Assembly (NCBI GenBank): GCA_045591925.1
Contig: JAZNTW010000001.1
Span: 170,844-234,843, forward strand
Direction: 5' to 3'
DNA: 64,000 bases
DNA from: Firm-04 sp045591925
Lineage (GTDB): Bacteria; Bacillota; Clostridia; Oscillospirales; Ruminococcaceae
Position 1 is the first letter of the stretch, and every line of letters begins with the position of its first letter. The position numbers and the translations under genes were made by a program. The notes beneath the pieces are model-generated. The model saw nothing but the letters and a program-made list of their open reading frames with translations, had not been told where the DNA came from and ran no database searches. This document shows positions 51,833 through 60,649 of this stretch, in pieces.

Positions 51833-53170
51833 TCAGCCCTTGCTGCCGCTGTCATTGCCGCGCTCGCGGATAATAAAACGTACCGGCGTACCCTCTAAGC
51901 CGAAGGTTTCGCGGAGTTGATTTTCAAGATAGCGCTGATATGAAAAATGGAACAGGTCTGCGCGATTGACGAAAAATACGAACGTTGGCGGTTGTGTGCT
52001 TGCCTGCGTCATATAATAAATCTTCAGACGCTTGCCCTTATCCGTCGGCGGCTGTACACGCGCAGTCGCATACGCAAGCACGTCGTTCAGCTTGCCCGTT
52101 GTAATACGCATTGCGTTGTTCGCTGCGACCTGCTGAATCAACGGAAAGAGCTTCTGCACACGCTGACCCGTCTTTGCACTGATAAACAGGAACGGCACAT
52201 AGCTCATGAAGCTGAAATCATTTTCGAGCTTCTTCTGGAATTCCTGCATGGTCTTGTCATCTTTTTCGATAACATCCCATTTATTCACGCAGACGATGCA
52301 AGCCTTTCCCTGCTGATGCGCATAGCCGGCAACCTTGCTGTCCTGCTCTGTAAAGCCGGTTGTTGCATCAATGATAATCACGGCAACGTTTGCACGGTCT
52401 ACCGCCATAAATGCACGCAGCACGCTGTAATGCTCAATATCATCGGATATTTTGGATTTCTTGCGAATGCCTGCGGTGTCGATGAACAGATATTTGCCGG
52501 TTTCATTTTCATAGGGGAGGTCGATCGCATCGCGCGTGGTACCGGCTTCATTTGCAACGATACTGCGCTCCTCGCCGGCAAAATAGTTGATGAGACTCGA
52601 TTTGCCGACATTCGGCTTGCCGATGACCGCAACCGCGATTCGGTCTGCGTCCTCCTCGTTCTCAGCATCGGCAGGGAACAGCGCACAAACCGCGTCCAGC
52701 AGATCGCCGGTGCCGTTTCCGTGTACGGATGAAACCGCAAACGGATCGCCCAGGCCGAGATTATAGAACTCATAGAATTCCGGCGGTACATCACCGATGC
52801 TGTCGCATTTGTTGACGCACAGTACGATCGGTTTGCCGGATCTTTGCAGCATATTTGCAACATCCAAGTCATTCGCAGTCACACCGGAGCGCAGGTCTGT
52901 CACAAATATAATGACGTCCGCGCGCTCGATGGCAAGCTCAGCCTGTCTGCGCATTTGTTCAAGCATATGGTCATCGGTTTTCGGCTCGATACCGCCAGTA
53001 TCGACAAGCATGAAGTTTCTTCCGCACCATTCCGCCTTTGCGTAGATACGGTCTCTTGTCACACCGGGCGTATCCTCAACGATTGAGAGCCGCTGCCCGA
53101 CGAGCTTATTGAATAGGGTCGATTTTCCGACATTCGGACGCCCGACCACGGCGACTACCGGTAATGCCAC
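51833..53170 (-). CDS. der: Ribosome assembly GTPase Der (EngA)
   Basis: A 445-residue protein with two consecutive GTPase domains, a unique feature of Der, and a C-terminal KH-like domain. First domain: GRPNVGKST, DTGGIEPK and NKCD; second: GKPNVGKSS, DTAGIRKKSKI and NKWD. Der is needed for 50S assembly. A GAAGGAG ribosome site lies before the start. A tRNA-like sequence separates it from the upstream radical SAM gene. Confidence 0.97.
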   Translation of the reverse strand: MALPVVAVVGRPNVGKSTLFNKLVGQRLSIVEDTPGVTRDRIYAKAEWCGRNFMLVDTGGIEPKTDDHMLEQMRRQAELAIERADVIIFVTDLRSGVTANDLDVANMLQRSGKPIVLCVNKCDSIGDVPPEFYEFYNLGLGDPFAVSSVHGNGTGDLLDAVCALFPADAENEEDADRIAVAVIGKPNVGKSSLINYFAGEERSIVANEAGTTRDAIDLPYENETGKYLFIDTAGIRKKSKISDDIEHYSVLRAFMAVDRANVAVIIIDATTGFTEQDSKVAGYAHQQGKACIVCVNKWDVIEKDDKTMQEFQKKLENDFSFMSYVPFLFISAKTGQRVQKLFPLIQQVAANNAMRITTGKLNDVLAYATARVQPPTDKGKRLKIYYMTQASTQPPTFVFFVNRADLFHFSYQRYLENQLRETFGLEGTPVRFIIRERGNDSGSKG

Positions 53171-53204
53171 TTGTATCGCTCACTCCTTCTATATTATCCT
53201 GATC

Positions 53205-53303
53205 ACGGACGGTGGGAATTGCACCCACGAAATCGCCGCAGATACCCCGCTGCACCAAATCAGCCACGCAGCCGCGACCGCGTTACTCCTTCGCCACGCC
53301 CGT
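53205..53303 (-). other. tRNA-like sequence or degenerate tRNA between der and DUF512 gene
   Basis: Read on the reverse strand: a perfect T-arm, GTGGG-TGCAATT-CCCAC (53212-53228); a D-arm-like GCTG-ATTTGGTG-CAGC (53249-53264); and a 3' CGTCCGT (53205-53211) able to pair with ACGGGCG (53297-53303) or, with one mismatch, GCGGTCG (53275-53281). The 20 bases where an anticodon arm should be do not form a proper stem and loop. Probably a pseudo-tRNA or another structured RNA. Confidence 0.3.
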
Positions 53304-53307
53304 AGTG

Positions 53308-54612
53308 TTATTCGCCCTCCGCATATCCCAAAACGGTATCGAGCAGAACATAGCCATCTACCTTTGTTTTTATGACCGGCACACCAAGTGCCGTCTGTAA
53401 ATCCGCAAGGGATTTGTCATCCAGAAATACGTCGTCATACCGCAGACAGGTTTCCGAGAGCAAAACAGCGCTGCCAAGCGCCTTGTCCCTGAGCTGTGCC
53501 AGAATATCCTGATAGGTCAGCAAGCCGGCAACCGTAACCGTATGCCCATAAAAATCATTTGTAATCGGAATCACCTGACAGTGCACCTGCGGCAGCTTCG
53601 CTTCGAGATCACGCATCATTTTGTCAAGAAACGGTGCGGCTGCCTGTCCGGTCGCGATGGTTAAAAATCGCGCATCACCGTCATATTCTGCATCCCCTAA
53701 TGCGTCATAGAACTCATTCATCAGATAGCGCAGCATACCAACGCCGTTTTCATATTGCGGATAATCCTCATAGGCAGCGTCATCCGGCAGCGGGAGCTTT
53801 GCAAGCAGATACAATTCATCTGCTGCATAGACAATACGGCTGCCGTTTGTTTCGAGACTCCAGCGCTGTACGGCTTCAATCTGCTCGATTGCCGCGCGCG
53901 CAGTTTCTTCGGTGAATGCCGGAATCGGGCAGAGATGCTCACGGAATTTTGTCATACCGAACGGCACAACCGCAATGCTTGTCACAGCCGGAACCATCGC
54001 GAACAGGTCAGCAAGTGTCTTATGCAGATTGTCGCCGTCATTCCATGTCGGACACAGCACAATCTGACAATTCATAGAAACGCCGGCTTCTGCCATGCGA
54101 TGGAGATATTTCAGCGAATCACCGGCTTTTTTGTTGCCGAGCATTTTATTGCGAAGCACCGGGTCGGTTGTCTGTACGGAAACATTGACCGTCAGGTGCA
54201 TCCGGATAATGCGATCGACGTCCTCATCGGTGAGATTGGTCAGCGTGATATAGCTGCCCTGCAAAAAAGAAAGCCGCGCATCATCATCCTTAAAATAAAT
54301 GGTGTCGCGCATTCCCTTTGGGTTCTGGTCGATAAAGCAGAAGATGCAGTGATTGCCGCAGGTTCGCTTTTCGTCCATCAGCGGTGTTGCAAAGCAAAGT
54401 CCCGGATCCTCATATTCCTGCTTCTGAATCCGAACCGTCTGCTCGACATCCGCGCGCTGATATTGCACGACCAGCAATCGTTCTGTGATTGCAAAACGAT
54501 AGTCCAGCACATCCCGAATCACTGTTCCATTTACGGTGATCAGCCGGTCTCCGGTACATAATCCTGCTTTTGCAGCCGGAGAGCCGTCCAAGACATCTGT
54601 AATTTCGATCAT
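53308..54612 (-). CDS. DUF512 radical SAM protein with N-terminal PDZ domain
   Basis: A 434-residue protein. Residues 1-70 form a PDZ-like domain (GSPAAKAGLCTGDRLITVNG). A radical SAM-type CxxxCxxC follows, CGNHCIFC in TCGNHCIFCFIDQNPKGMR. The rest is the DUF512 region, including TNDFYGHTVTVAGLLTYQDI. Function is not established; the family is regularly found just upstream of der in clostridia, as here, which suggests a role in ribosome or RNA maturation (inference). The start has a GGAGG region upstream. Confidence 0.92.
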   Translation of the reverse strand: MIEITDVLDGSPAAKAGLCTGDRLITVNGTVIRDVLDYRFAITERLLVVQYQRADVEQTVRIQKQEYEDPGLCFATPLMDEKRTCGNHCIFCFIDQNPKGMRDTIYFKDDDARLSFLQGSYITLTNLTDEDVDRIIRMHLTVNVSVQTTDPVLRNKMLGNKKAGDSLKYLHRMAEAGVSMNCQIVLCPTWNDGDNLHKTLADLFAMVPAVTSIAVVPFGMTKFREHLCPIPAFTEETARAAIEQIEAVQRWSLETNGSRIVYAADELYLLAKLPLPDDAAYEDYPQYENGVGMLRYLMNEFYDALGDAEYDGDARFLTIATGQAAAPFLDKMMRDLEAKLPQVHCQVIPITNDFYGHTVTVAGLLTYQDILAQLRDKALGSAVLLSETCLRYDDVFLDDKSLADLQTALGVPVIKTKVDGYVLLDTVLGYAEGE

Positions 54613-54635
54613 AGATTTCCTCCGGCATTTATTTT

Positions 54636-54983
54636 TTATGAATAAATCAATCCGTCATCATCCTGCACAACCGCATTCAGCAGCGATGCAAGCGCAACAA
54701 ACGGCTCCAGCTTACTTGGGTCATCCAGCATAAACTGCGGTGTTTCATCCTGAAAACGAACGTATATACGCACATCCGGCGCATAGTAGTCCTGATAAAA
54801 CAGGCACGGACCAATTATTTTCGTTTCAATGCCATAAGGTGTCCGCACCTCAAGTACGCCCTCCCAATCAATCTGAAATCCGGGCGGCAACAGCTCAGCC
54901 ATTTGTTCGACTTCTTCAATTCTAATCGGATCGGGATCGGCATTCCAAAACGCCGCCCTTGTAATGTAATACTGATATGCCAT
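54636..54983 (-). CDS. Unrecognised 115-residue acidic protein
   Basis: MAYQYYITRAAFWNADPDPI is followed by EEVEQMAELLPPGFQIDWEG and a beta-rich acidic half (YAPDVRIYVRFQDETPQF). No signal peptide or membrane helix. I recognise no family with confidence. It lies 23 bases upstream of the DUF512 gene in the same direction and may be co-transcribed with it. The ATG has GGTGG upstream. Confidence 0.65.
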   Translation of the reverse strand: MAYQYYITRAAFWNADPDPIRIEEVEQMAELLPPGFQIDWEGVLEVRTPYGIETKIIGPCLFYQDYYAPDVRIYVRFQDETPQFMLDDPSKLEPFVALASLLNAVVQDDDGLIYS

Positions 54984-55009
54984 AACAATTCCACCCTATA
55001 ATAAAGACG

Positions 55010-55047
55010 AAAAGGGGAGAAGCACACCTCGTCCCTCTCCCCCTTTT
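55010..55047 (-). terminator. Terminator of the DUF177-rpmF operon
   Basis: AAAAGGGGAGA (55010-55020) pairs with TCTCCCC(C)TTTT (55036-55047) with one bulge, 30 bases beyond the rpmF stop. Confidence 0.75.
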
Positions 55048-55076
55048 GCAGTTTGCTTTGTTACAAAATCTGAGAA

Positions 55077-55262
55077 TTACTCCTCGTCGATCTTGAGCAC
55101 AGCAACGCCATTATAGAATCCGCACTTTTTGCAAACCTTATGGGGCGCTTTAATTGCGCCACAGTTGGAGCAAACGCTCATTGCAGGCATAGCCAGCTTG
55201 CTGACTGCGGAACGGCGTTTATTGCGTCTAGCCTTGGATACTTTTCCCTTCGGTACTGCCAT
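55077..55262 (-). CDS. rpmF: Ribosomal protein L32
   Basis: A 61-residue large-subunit protein. MAVPKGKVSKARRNKRRS is the family opening, and CSNCGAIKAPHKVCKKCG gives the two CxxC pairs of the zinc-binding form. ATG 55262 is chosen over the in-frame GTG 55271 because GGAGG lies eight bases before it. It follows the DUF177 gene, the usual pairing; plsX, often next, is absent here. Confidence 0.97.
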   Translation of the reverse strand: MAVPKGKVSKARRNKRRSAVSKLAMPAMSVCSNCGAIKAPHKVCKKCGFYNGVAVLKIDEE

Positions 55263-55320
55263 TGTCGGCACCTCCTTTAATAAATTGCGCTAGCATAATG
55301 GTAAAAACGCGACTGCCGGA

Positions 55321-55815
55321 TCACTGATAGCTCAGAGTGATATCACCGGTGTCACAGCCGCAGTCGGAAAGATTGCGGTTCTGTCCGCAAATGGGACAAA
55401 GCCCCCTGCAATCCGGACTGCATAGAATCTTAGTCGGCATAGAAAGCCGCAGATCCGTCATTGCGACCTCGGCGAGATCCAGCATCGCATCGGGTGCCAG
55501 CAGATACTCGGCATCATTCTGCTCCGAGGCAGTTTCCGTAACGATGACGTGCGAGAATGCAACCGAAACGGGCATCTCGACAGGCGCAAGGCAACGGTCA
55601 CATTCCAATGCAAGCACACAATCCAGATGATAATTCATCATCAGTACGCCTGCACGGTTTTCAAGCAATCCATCCAGCCTCGGCAGCTTTACGCACGGCA
55701 GCCCATAGGATGCCGTCGTCTCAGCATTGATTTCGAAGGACAGCGTCTTTTTCTCATCCGGACGCAGCAGCAGCGACCGAATCGAAATCCGGTATTCGCT
55801 CGATACCTCCTGCAT
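55321..55815 (-). CDS. DUF177 (YceD-like) protein
   Basis: A 164-residue protein. LALECDRCLAPVEMPVSVAF and CSPDCRGLCPICGQNRNLSD carry the cysteines typical of YceD/DUF177, small proteins tied to 23S rRNA processing in some organisms. The frame opens earlier at GTG 55857, only about ten bases from the predicted transcription start, so ATG 55815 after AAGGGTGG is preferred. Next to rpmF, as in most bacteria. Confidence 0.92.
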   Translation of the reverse strand: MQEVSSEYRISIRSLLLRPDEKKTLSFEINAETTASYGLPCVKLPRLDGLLENRAGVLMMNYHLDCVLALECDRCLAPVEMPVSVAFSHVIVTETASEQNDAEYLLAPDAMLDLAEVAMTDLRLSMPTKILCSPDCRGLCPICGQNRNLSDCGCDTGDITLSYQ

Positions 55816-55873
55816 AGAATACAGCCCACCCTTCAGAAATCTGCGGCGTTTTTGCACATAGCATTACGGAATG

Positions 55874-55902
55874 ATTATACCAAAAACGCCGCTTTTTGTC
55901 AA
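55874..55902 (-). promoter_or_regulatory. Consensus promoter of DUF177-rpmF
   Basis: Reverse strand: TTGACA (55897-55902), 17-base spacer, TATAAT (55874-55879). Confidence 0.8.
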
Positions 55903-55942
55903 TTGAATCTCAGAATTTGCGGCAATTCCGCTAAATTTCTGA

Positions 55943-56362
55943 TTAGTCAGCCTGCGGAATCAGGTATTTCAGCACAGACTCCGGCAGACTATCGTTGTCC
56001 TCAGAGACAGTGAAGATCATCTGGACATCATCGCCAGTCAAAATATCGAGCTTTTCGAGCAGAGCGCCCAGCTCGTCATAATTTCTGCCGCCGATCTTGA
56101 GAATGCCATCGACAAAGACTTCTTTGATGTCATAGTTGCCTGCGAGTACGCCTGCCACAAAGCCATAGAACATATCAAAGCCGTTGATGTTATAGCGTTC
56201 TGCGTCTACGAGACGAACCTTGTGATTGACGCTGTAGGTCAGCTTCATGCACTTTTCAATGCAGATGATATCGCCTGTGGATGCCTTTACAGCATCGTCA
56301 ATCATACCAAGCAGAATCTTGGTCTTTCCAGAGCCTCTTTTTCCGGTAATTACTTGAATCAT
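55943..56362 (-). CDS. Small P-loop nucleotide-binding protein
   Basis: A 139-residue protein with a Walker A loop at its very start, ITGKRGSGKT. FVDGILKIGGRNYDEL gives a hydrophobic strand ending in Asp that can serve as Walker B, and VQMIFTVSEDNDSLP a sensor-like strand. No DNA-binding or membrane part. Similar short proteins in clostridia are often labelled twitching motility or ATP-binding without evidence. AAAGGAG precedes the ATG. It lies about 70 bases downstream of pgi, in the same direction. Confidence 0.75.
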   Translation of the reverse strand: MIQVITGKRGSGKTKILLGMIDDAVKASTGDIICIEKCMKLTYSVNHKVRLVDAERYNINGFDMFYGFVAGVLAGNYDIKEVFVDGILKIGGRNYDELGALLEKLDILTGDDVQMIFTVSEDNDSLPESVLKYLIPQAD

Positions 56363-56435
56363 AGTAATTCTCCTTTCTGAATTTCAAATCGTGCGCTGCA
56401 ATTTTTGCAGCATGGATGATAGGAACAGTGTAAAT

Positions 56436-57770
56436 TTAGTGAAGTTTTGCTTCGAGTTCAGCCTTCATATCCTCATAGCCGGGCTTGCCGAGCAAAGCGA
56501 ACATATTCTTCTTGTAGCTTTCAACGCCGGGCTGATTGAACGGGTTTACGCCGAGCATATAGCCGGAAACCGCACAAGCCTTTTCAAAGAAGTAGATGAG
56601 CCAGCCGAGGGATTCCTCTGCGGTGTCATCAAGCTCCAGTACGATGTTCGGAACGCCGCCCTCTGTATGTGCAAGGATTGTACCCTCCAGCGCACGGCGG
56701 TTGACGATGCTCATATTCTGACCGGTCAGGAAGTTGAGTCCGTCGGCATTTTCTGCATCCGGCTCAAGGAACAGATCCTGCTTCGGCTGCTTGACATCAA
56801 TTACGGTCTCGAACAGGAGTCTTGCGCCGTCCTGAATATACTGACCCATGGAGTGCAGGTCGGTCGAGAAGATTGCAGAGGACGGGAACAAGCCCTTGTT
56901 GTCCTTGCCCTCGGACTCGCCGTAGAGCTGCTTGTACCACTCGTTCATCATCGTCATGGACGGGTCATAGCTGACGACCATTTCAACAGCCTTGCCCTTA
57001 CGATAGAAGATATTGCGGATTGCTGCATATTTGTAGCAATCGTTGTCTGCAAACGGTGCGGTATATGCTTCCTGCGCAGCGGCAGCGCCTGCCATGAGCT
57101 TGTCAATATCACAGCCGGCAGCTGCGATCGGCAGCAAACCAACAGCCGTCAGAACGGAGAAGCGGCCGCCGACGTCATCCGGAATGACAAAGCTCTCATA
57201 GCCCTCAGCGTCTGCGAGATTTTTGAGTGTACCGCGCGCCTTATCGGTCGTGCAGTAAATACGGTTCTTTGCCTCATCCTTGCCGTACTTGTCCTCCAAC
57301 AGCTTTTTGAAGATGCGGAATGCAAGTGCCGGCTCTGTGGTGGTGCCGGATTTGGAAATGACATTGACTGCGATATCTCTGCCCTCACAGATGGAAAGCA
57401 CCTCGTTGAGGTAGGTCGGGGAGATATTATTTCCGACATAATAGATATCGGGGGTATCTTTCTTCATATTATTATAGAACGGCGATTTGAGCAGTTCGAT
57501 CGCTGCACGCGCTCCGAGATAGGAACCGCCGATGCCGATGACGATGAGTACATCCGCCTGTGCCTTAATGCGTGCTGCCGCGGCTTTAATGCGGGCGAAC
57601 TCCTCCTTGTCGTAATCGGTCGGCAGCGTCAGCCAGCCCAGGAAATCATTTCCGAGACCGGAACTGTCGTGCAGAACCTTTGCTGCAGCCTCTGCCTGAA
57701 CAGCAATACCCTTCAGCTCATCCTCACCAAGGAAGCCGGACAGGTAGCTGGTATTCAGCTTCAAAGCCAT
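56436..57770 (-). CDS. pgi: Glucose-6-phosphate isomerase
   Basis: A 444-residue glycolytic enzyme interconverting glucose-6- and fructose-6-phosphate. IGIGGSYLGARAAIELL, ISKSGTTTEPALAFRI and DLHSMGQYIQDG (near the catalytic region) are the family blocks; GVNPFNQPGVESYKKNMFAL closes the fold. GGAGG nine bases before the ATG supports the start. Its own promoter lies about 120 bases upstream. Together with gap it represents the glycolysis that consumes cellulose-derived sugars. Confidence 0.98.
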   Translation of the reverse strand: MALKLNTSYLSGFLGEDELKGIAVQAEAAAKVLHDSSGLGNDFLGWLTLPTDYDKEEFARIKAAAARIKAQADVLIVIGIGGSYLGARAAIELLKSPFYNNMKKDTPDIYYVGNNISPTYLNEVLSICEGRDIAVNVISKSGTTTEPALAFRIFKKLLEDKYGKDEAKNRIYCTTDKARGTLKNLADAEGYESFVIPDDVGGRFSVLTAVGLLPIAAAGCDIDKLMAGAAAAQEAYTAPFADNDCYKYAAIRNIFYRKGKAVEMVVSYDPSMTMMNEWYKQLYGESEGKDNKGLFPSSAIFSTDLHSMGQYIQDGARLLFETVIDVKQPKQDLFLEPDAENADGLNFLTGQNMSIVNRRALEGTILAHTEGGVPNIVLELDDTAEESLGWLIYFFEKACAVSGYMLGVNPFNQPGVESYKKNMFALLGKPGYEDMKAELEAKLH

Positions 57771-57889
57771 ATGTTACATCCTCCACTACTACTTGTATTG
57801 ACCGTGCCGTCGGACGGCGCGGCGGAATCCATAAGCACACCGCTGCATATACTCAGGGAAAAGGGCAACAGTATCACTTATATTCTTAT

Positions 57890-57918
57890 ATTTTACTATA
57901 GTTTCGCAAAGAATGCAA
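57890..57918 (-). promoter_or_regulatory. Promoter of pgi
   Basis: Reverse strand: TTGCAT (57913-57918), 17-base spacer, TAAAAT (57890-57895). Confidence 0.6.
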
Positions 57919-58005
57919 GTGCTTTCCGGCTTTTTGGCAATAACACCAAATTTTACGAAATCCTTTGAACATATTGCCCAAATAGCATGAAACGCATGGC
58001 GTGTT

Positions 58006-59133
58006 TTAAAACATTGCGTGGAGCAGCATCCGCAGCGTATCTGCGAGCCTGCGGCGCGGTACACTCTCCGAGGCGCGGAGTGTTGCTTCGCAAATCAGTG
58101 TATCATCACAGTAAAACGCCGCCGCACCGATCACCGCATGTTTCTGCACCGGCGCGTCGAGCCAGCGCGGCAATACCGTCACACTGCTGATTTGTTCTCC
58201 TTTGCGAAGCGCGACTGACAGCAGCTCGCCTGTTTCCACAAGCACTGCCTCCTCTGTTCCATGCCGCACCTTGATTGGCTGCATGAATTCCGCAGAGTAG
58301 TCCGGCGTTGTGACATAATAGCCGGTCAAGCCCTCATGGAGCAGTGATTTTGCAGCGGAAAACCGTTCATCCGAATCGTCACAGCCGAGCACAACCGCAA
58401 TCATGCACAGTCCGTTTCGTTCCGCGCCAAGCGTCAATGTATAGTGCGAAGCGTCGCCGTGACCTGCCTTGAAGCCGCACAGTCCCTCATAGCTTTTTGT
58501 GAATTGATTTTCAGATACCAGCTCCGTTTCACCCTCGCGCAGAAAATCGCGCCATGTTGTCAGCATCGGGGATAAAAAATCAAATTGCAGCAGCGCACGA
58601 CACAGTAATCCGAGTTCATGTGCTGTTGACAGATTTTCTGCGGAGAGTCCAGTACAATCTGCAAAGCGCGTGTGCCGCATTGCAAGTGAAAATGCTGCCG
58701 CGTTCATGTCCATGACAAATTGCGGCTCCGAGCCCGATAACCGGCAGGCGAGCGCGACACAGGCGTCATTTGCATTGCCGATGATGACTGCTTTCAGCAA
58801 ATCCTGAACAGTCATCTGCTCACCGGCACGAAGCCAGACCGTTGCACCTGTCGTTCCCTCGGCTGACGGCGATACCGTTACGGCTTCATCGAGCGACAAT
58901 CTTCCTGCCGCGATCGCCTCTGCGGTCAGGTACACTGTCATCAGCTTTGTCTGACTGCCAATCGGCAAAATCCGATCCGGCTCTGTGCCGCCCAGACACA
59001 TCCCTGTTTGTGCTTCGACCAGCGCCGTGCTGTATGATTGCTCCGGATTCTCTGCCGCAGCAGGCATTGGCAGCGCATTCCATATCAATAATCCGGCGAT
59101 CAGCAGCAAAATTATCCGTAAACAGTTGTTCAT
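58006..59133 (-). CDS. D-alanyl-D-alanine carboxypeptidase-family protein (DacF-like)
   Basis: A 375-residue secreted penicillin-binding-protein-type peptidase. A signal peptide (about residues 5-26, ending AAA) precedes the S11 domain. The SxxK motif is SQTK in PIGSQTKLMTV. The second motif reads NAN (GNANDAC) where SxN is classical, and the third reads KAG (CGFKAGHG) where KTG is classical. A C-terminal beta domain follows from about residue 265. ATG 59133 lies eight bases after GGGAGG; ATG 59139 is only two bases away. Activity as a DD-carboxypeptidase is likely by family but the KAG variant leaves doubt. Confidence 0.9.
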   Translation of the reverse strand: MNNCLRIILLLIAGLLIWNALPMPAAAENPEQSYSTALVEAQTGMCLGGTEPDRILPIGSQTKLMTVYLTAEAIAAGRLSLDEAVTVSPSAEGTTGATVWLRAGEQMTVQDLLKAVIIGNANDACVALACRLSGSEPQFVMDMNAAAFSLAMRHTRFADCTGLSAENLSTAHELGLLCRALLQFDFLSPMLTTWRDFLREGETELVSENQFTKSYEGLCGFKAGHGDASHYTLTLGAERNGLCMIAVVLGCDDSDERFSAAKSLLHEGLTGYYVTTPDYSAEFMQPIKVRHGTEEAVLVETGELLSVALRKGEQISSVTVLPRWLDAPVQKHAVIGAAAFYCDDTLICEATLRASESVPRRRLADTLRMLLHAMF

Positions 59134-59244
59134 GATCATCGCCTCCCGATTTACTATATGCGGCAAGTCGGCAGGATAAACCGAAAGTAATTTGAAAGAA
59201 TATTGCTCGATTGTAAAACTTCAATAAAATACTCGGCAAATGAC

Positions 59245-59273
59245 TTGACAAATAATGCACTTCATGCTATGAT
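59245..59273 (+). promoter_or_regulatory. Promoter of the patatin-like gene
   Basis: TTGACA (59245-59250), 17-base spacer, TATGAT (59268-59273). The leader holds two hairpins, TCG-A-GGGC type at 59281-59302 and CCGAA/TTCGG at 59309-59323. Confidence 0.72.
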
Positions 59274-59359
59274 TATAGTATCGGAGGGCGATTCTGCCCC
59301 GACGATATCCGAACAACATTCGGTACATACACCATGACAGTTCCGAAAGGAGTAGACTT

Positions 59360-60463
59360 ATGGAACAAATGACAAAAAAACCAACTGCTTTATTGTTTGG
59401 CGGCGGCGGTGCGAAAGGCGCTTTCCAGATCGGTGCATGGCAGGCACTCGCTGAAGCCGGCATGACAACAGATATCACTGCGGTCGCAGGATGCTCTGTC
59501 GGTGCTTTGAATGCGGCATTGTTTGCAATCGGTGATCCGAACTATGCAAAACGCATCTGGGAACAGATTCAGCCGTCTGATTTGCTGGCACGCGGCTCTG
59601 ATGGTGCATTTTTCTCCCGTGACGGTCTGATTCGTATGATCAACCAGATTCCGTTGGAGCAGATCAGCACATCGAAAATCTCAACCTATGTCAGTGTTCA
59701 CGATATCGCTGAAAATCAGCCGGTATTCTTCAAGCTGAACGGTCTTTCCGCAGACGCAATCCGCACGCTGCTGCTTGCATCCTCTGCGATTCCTCATATT
59801 TATGCGCCGGAGCGTTATCTCGGCAGAGAATTTATGGACGGCAGTGCGACTGCTGAGGGCGATCTCTGCATCCAGCCGGTTTATGCGGAGGGTCACCGCA
59901 AGGTTCTGCTCGTGTCCATGCGTCCGCAGCTTTCGCTCTATGGCGGCACATCTGCCGGCAACAGCAATCTGCTTGAATACTATCCGGACTGCGATTTCAC
60001 TTTGATTAAGCCGTCAAAGGCGATGGGCAATCTGCTGACCGGTACGCTGAATTTTGCACAGAACAAGATTCGCACCAATTATGAGCAGGGCTATGCAGAC
60101 GCCAAGAATCTGCTTGAGGGCAATGGCGCGACCACGCTGACCAAAGAGGAGATTCACGTTCTGCTGGTACGGAAAATGCAGCTGTTATTCCGCAGCTCTG
60201 CACAGCTTTCCGGCTTCCTGAATGAATACGGAAACCGGTTTGCACCGAATGTTCCGCTTCCTACATTGGGCGGCAACTTCTTCTATGACGATGTGTTCGA
60301 GATTGACGGCTGGCGCTTGCAGCAGCATACCGCGCCCGGAATGGATGTTCACTATCGCTTCCTGAATCCGAGCAATGTTCGTGTTGCATGGGTCATGCAG
60401 CCGAAGCTCCTGCTTGATGCGCTGACTGATTACGAAGCCGTACTCGAACTGCGCAAGCGCTGA
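59360..60463 (+). CDS. Patatin-like phospholipase
   Basis: A 367-residue lipid acyl hydrolase. LFGGGGAKGAFQIGAW gives the oxyanion loop, GCSVGALNAALF the nucleophile Ser in GxSxG, and FMDGSATAEG the catalytic Asp. The patatin domain ends near residue 230; the C-terminal 130 residues are unassigned. There is no signal peptide, so it acts in the cytoplasm or on the inner membrane face. GAAAGGAG precedes the ATG. It stands alone, with two hairpins in its leader and two more after its stop. Confidence 0.93.
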   Translation: MEQMTKKPTALLFGGGGAKGAFQIGAWQALAEAGMTTDITAVAGCSVGALNAALFAIGDPNYAKRIWEQIQPSDLLARGSDGAFFSRDGLIRMINQIPLEQISTSKISTYVSVHDIAENQPVFFKLNGLSADAIRTLLLASSAIPHIYAPERYLGREFMDGSATAEGDLCIQPVYAEGHRKVLLVSMRPQLSLYGGTSAGNSNLLEYYPDCDFTLIKPSKAMGNLLTGTLNFAQNKIRTNYEQGYADAKNLLEGNGATTLTKEEIHVLLVRKMQLLFRSSAQLSGFLNEYGNRFAPNVPLPTLGGNFFYDDVFEIDGWRLQQHTAPGMDVHYRFLNPSNVRVAWVMQPKLLLDALTDYEAVLELRKR

Positions 60464-60496
60464 TTGTTACGGTTAAAGCCAATCAAACAAAAAATC

Positions 60497-60537
60497 ACCT
60501 CCTATGGCATGATAGCAGCCGTAGGAGGTCTATTTTT
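60497..60537 (+). terminator. Terminator of the patatin-like gene
   Basis: ACCTCCTATGGC (60497-60508) pairs with GCCGTAGGAGGT (60518-60529), followed by a T-rich run. Confidence 0.85.
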
Positions 60538-60550
60538 ATAGAGATAACAG

Positions 60551-60595
60551 AACAAACCGACTCCGCGCGTGCTGCGAAGCCGGTTTGTTGTTTTA
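60551..60595. terminator. Terminator between patatin gene and cdaR
   Basis: AACAAACCG (60551-60559) pairs with CGGTTTGTT (60581-60589), T-rich on the forward side. It may serve the converging cdaA-cdaR operon from the other strand. Confidence 0.7.
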
Positions 60596-60649
60596 TACAA
60601 TTTGCTATGGCGACTTTTGTGCGGATACACAATGGAACAGTCTGCCGAC

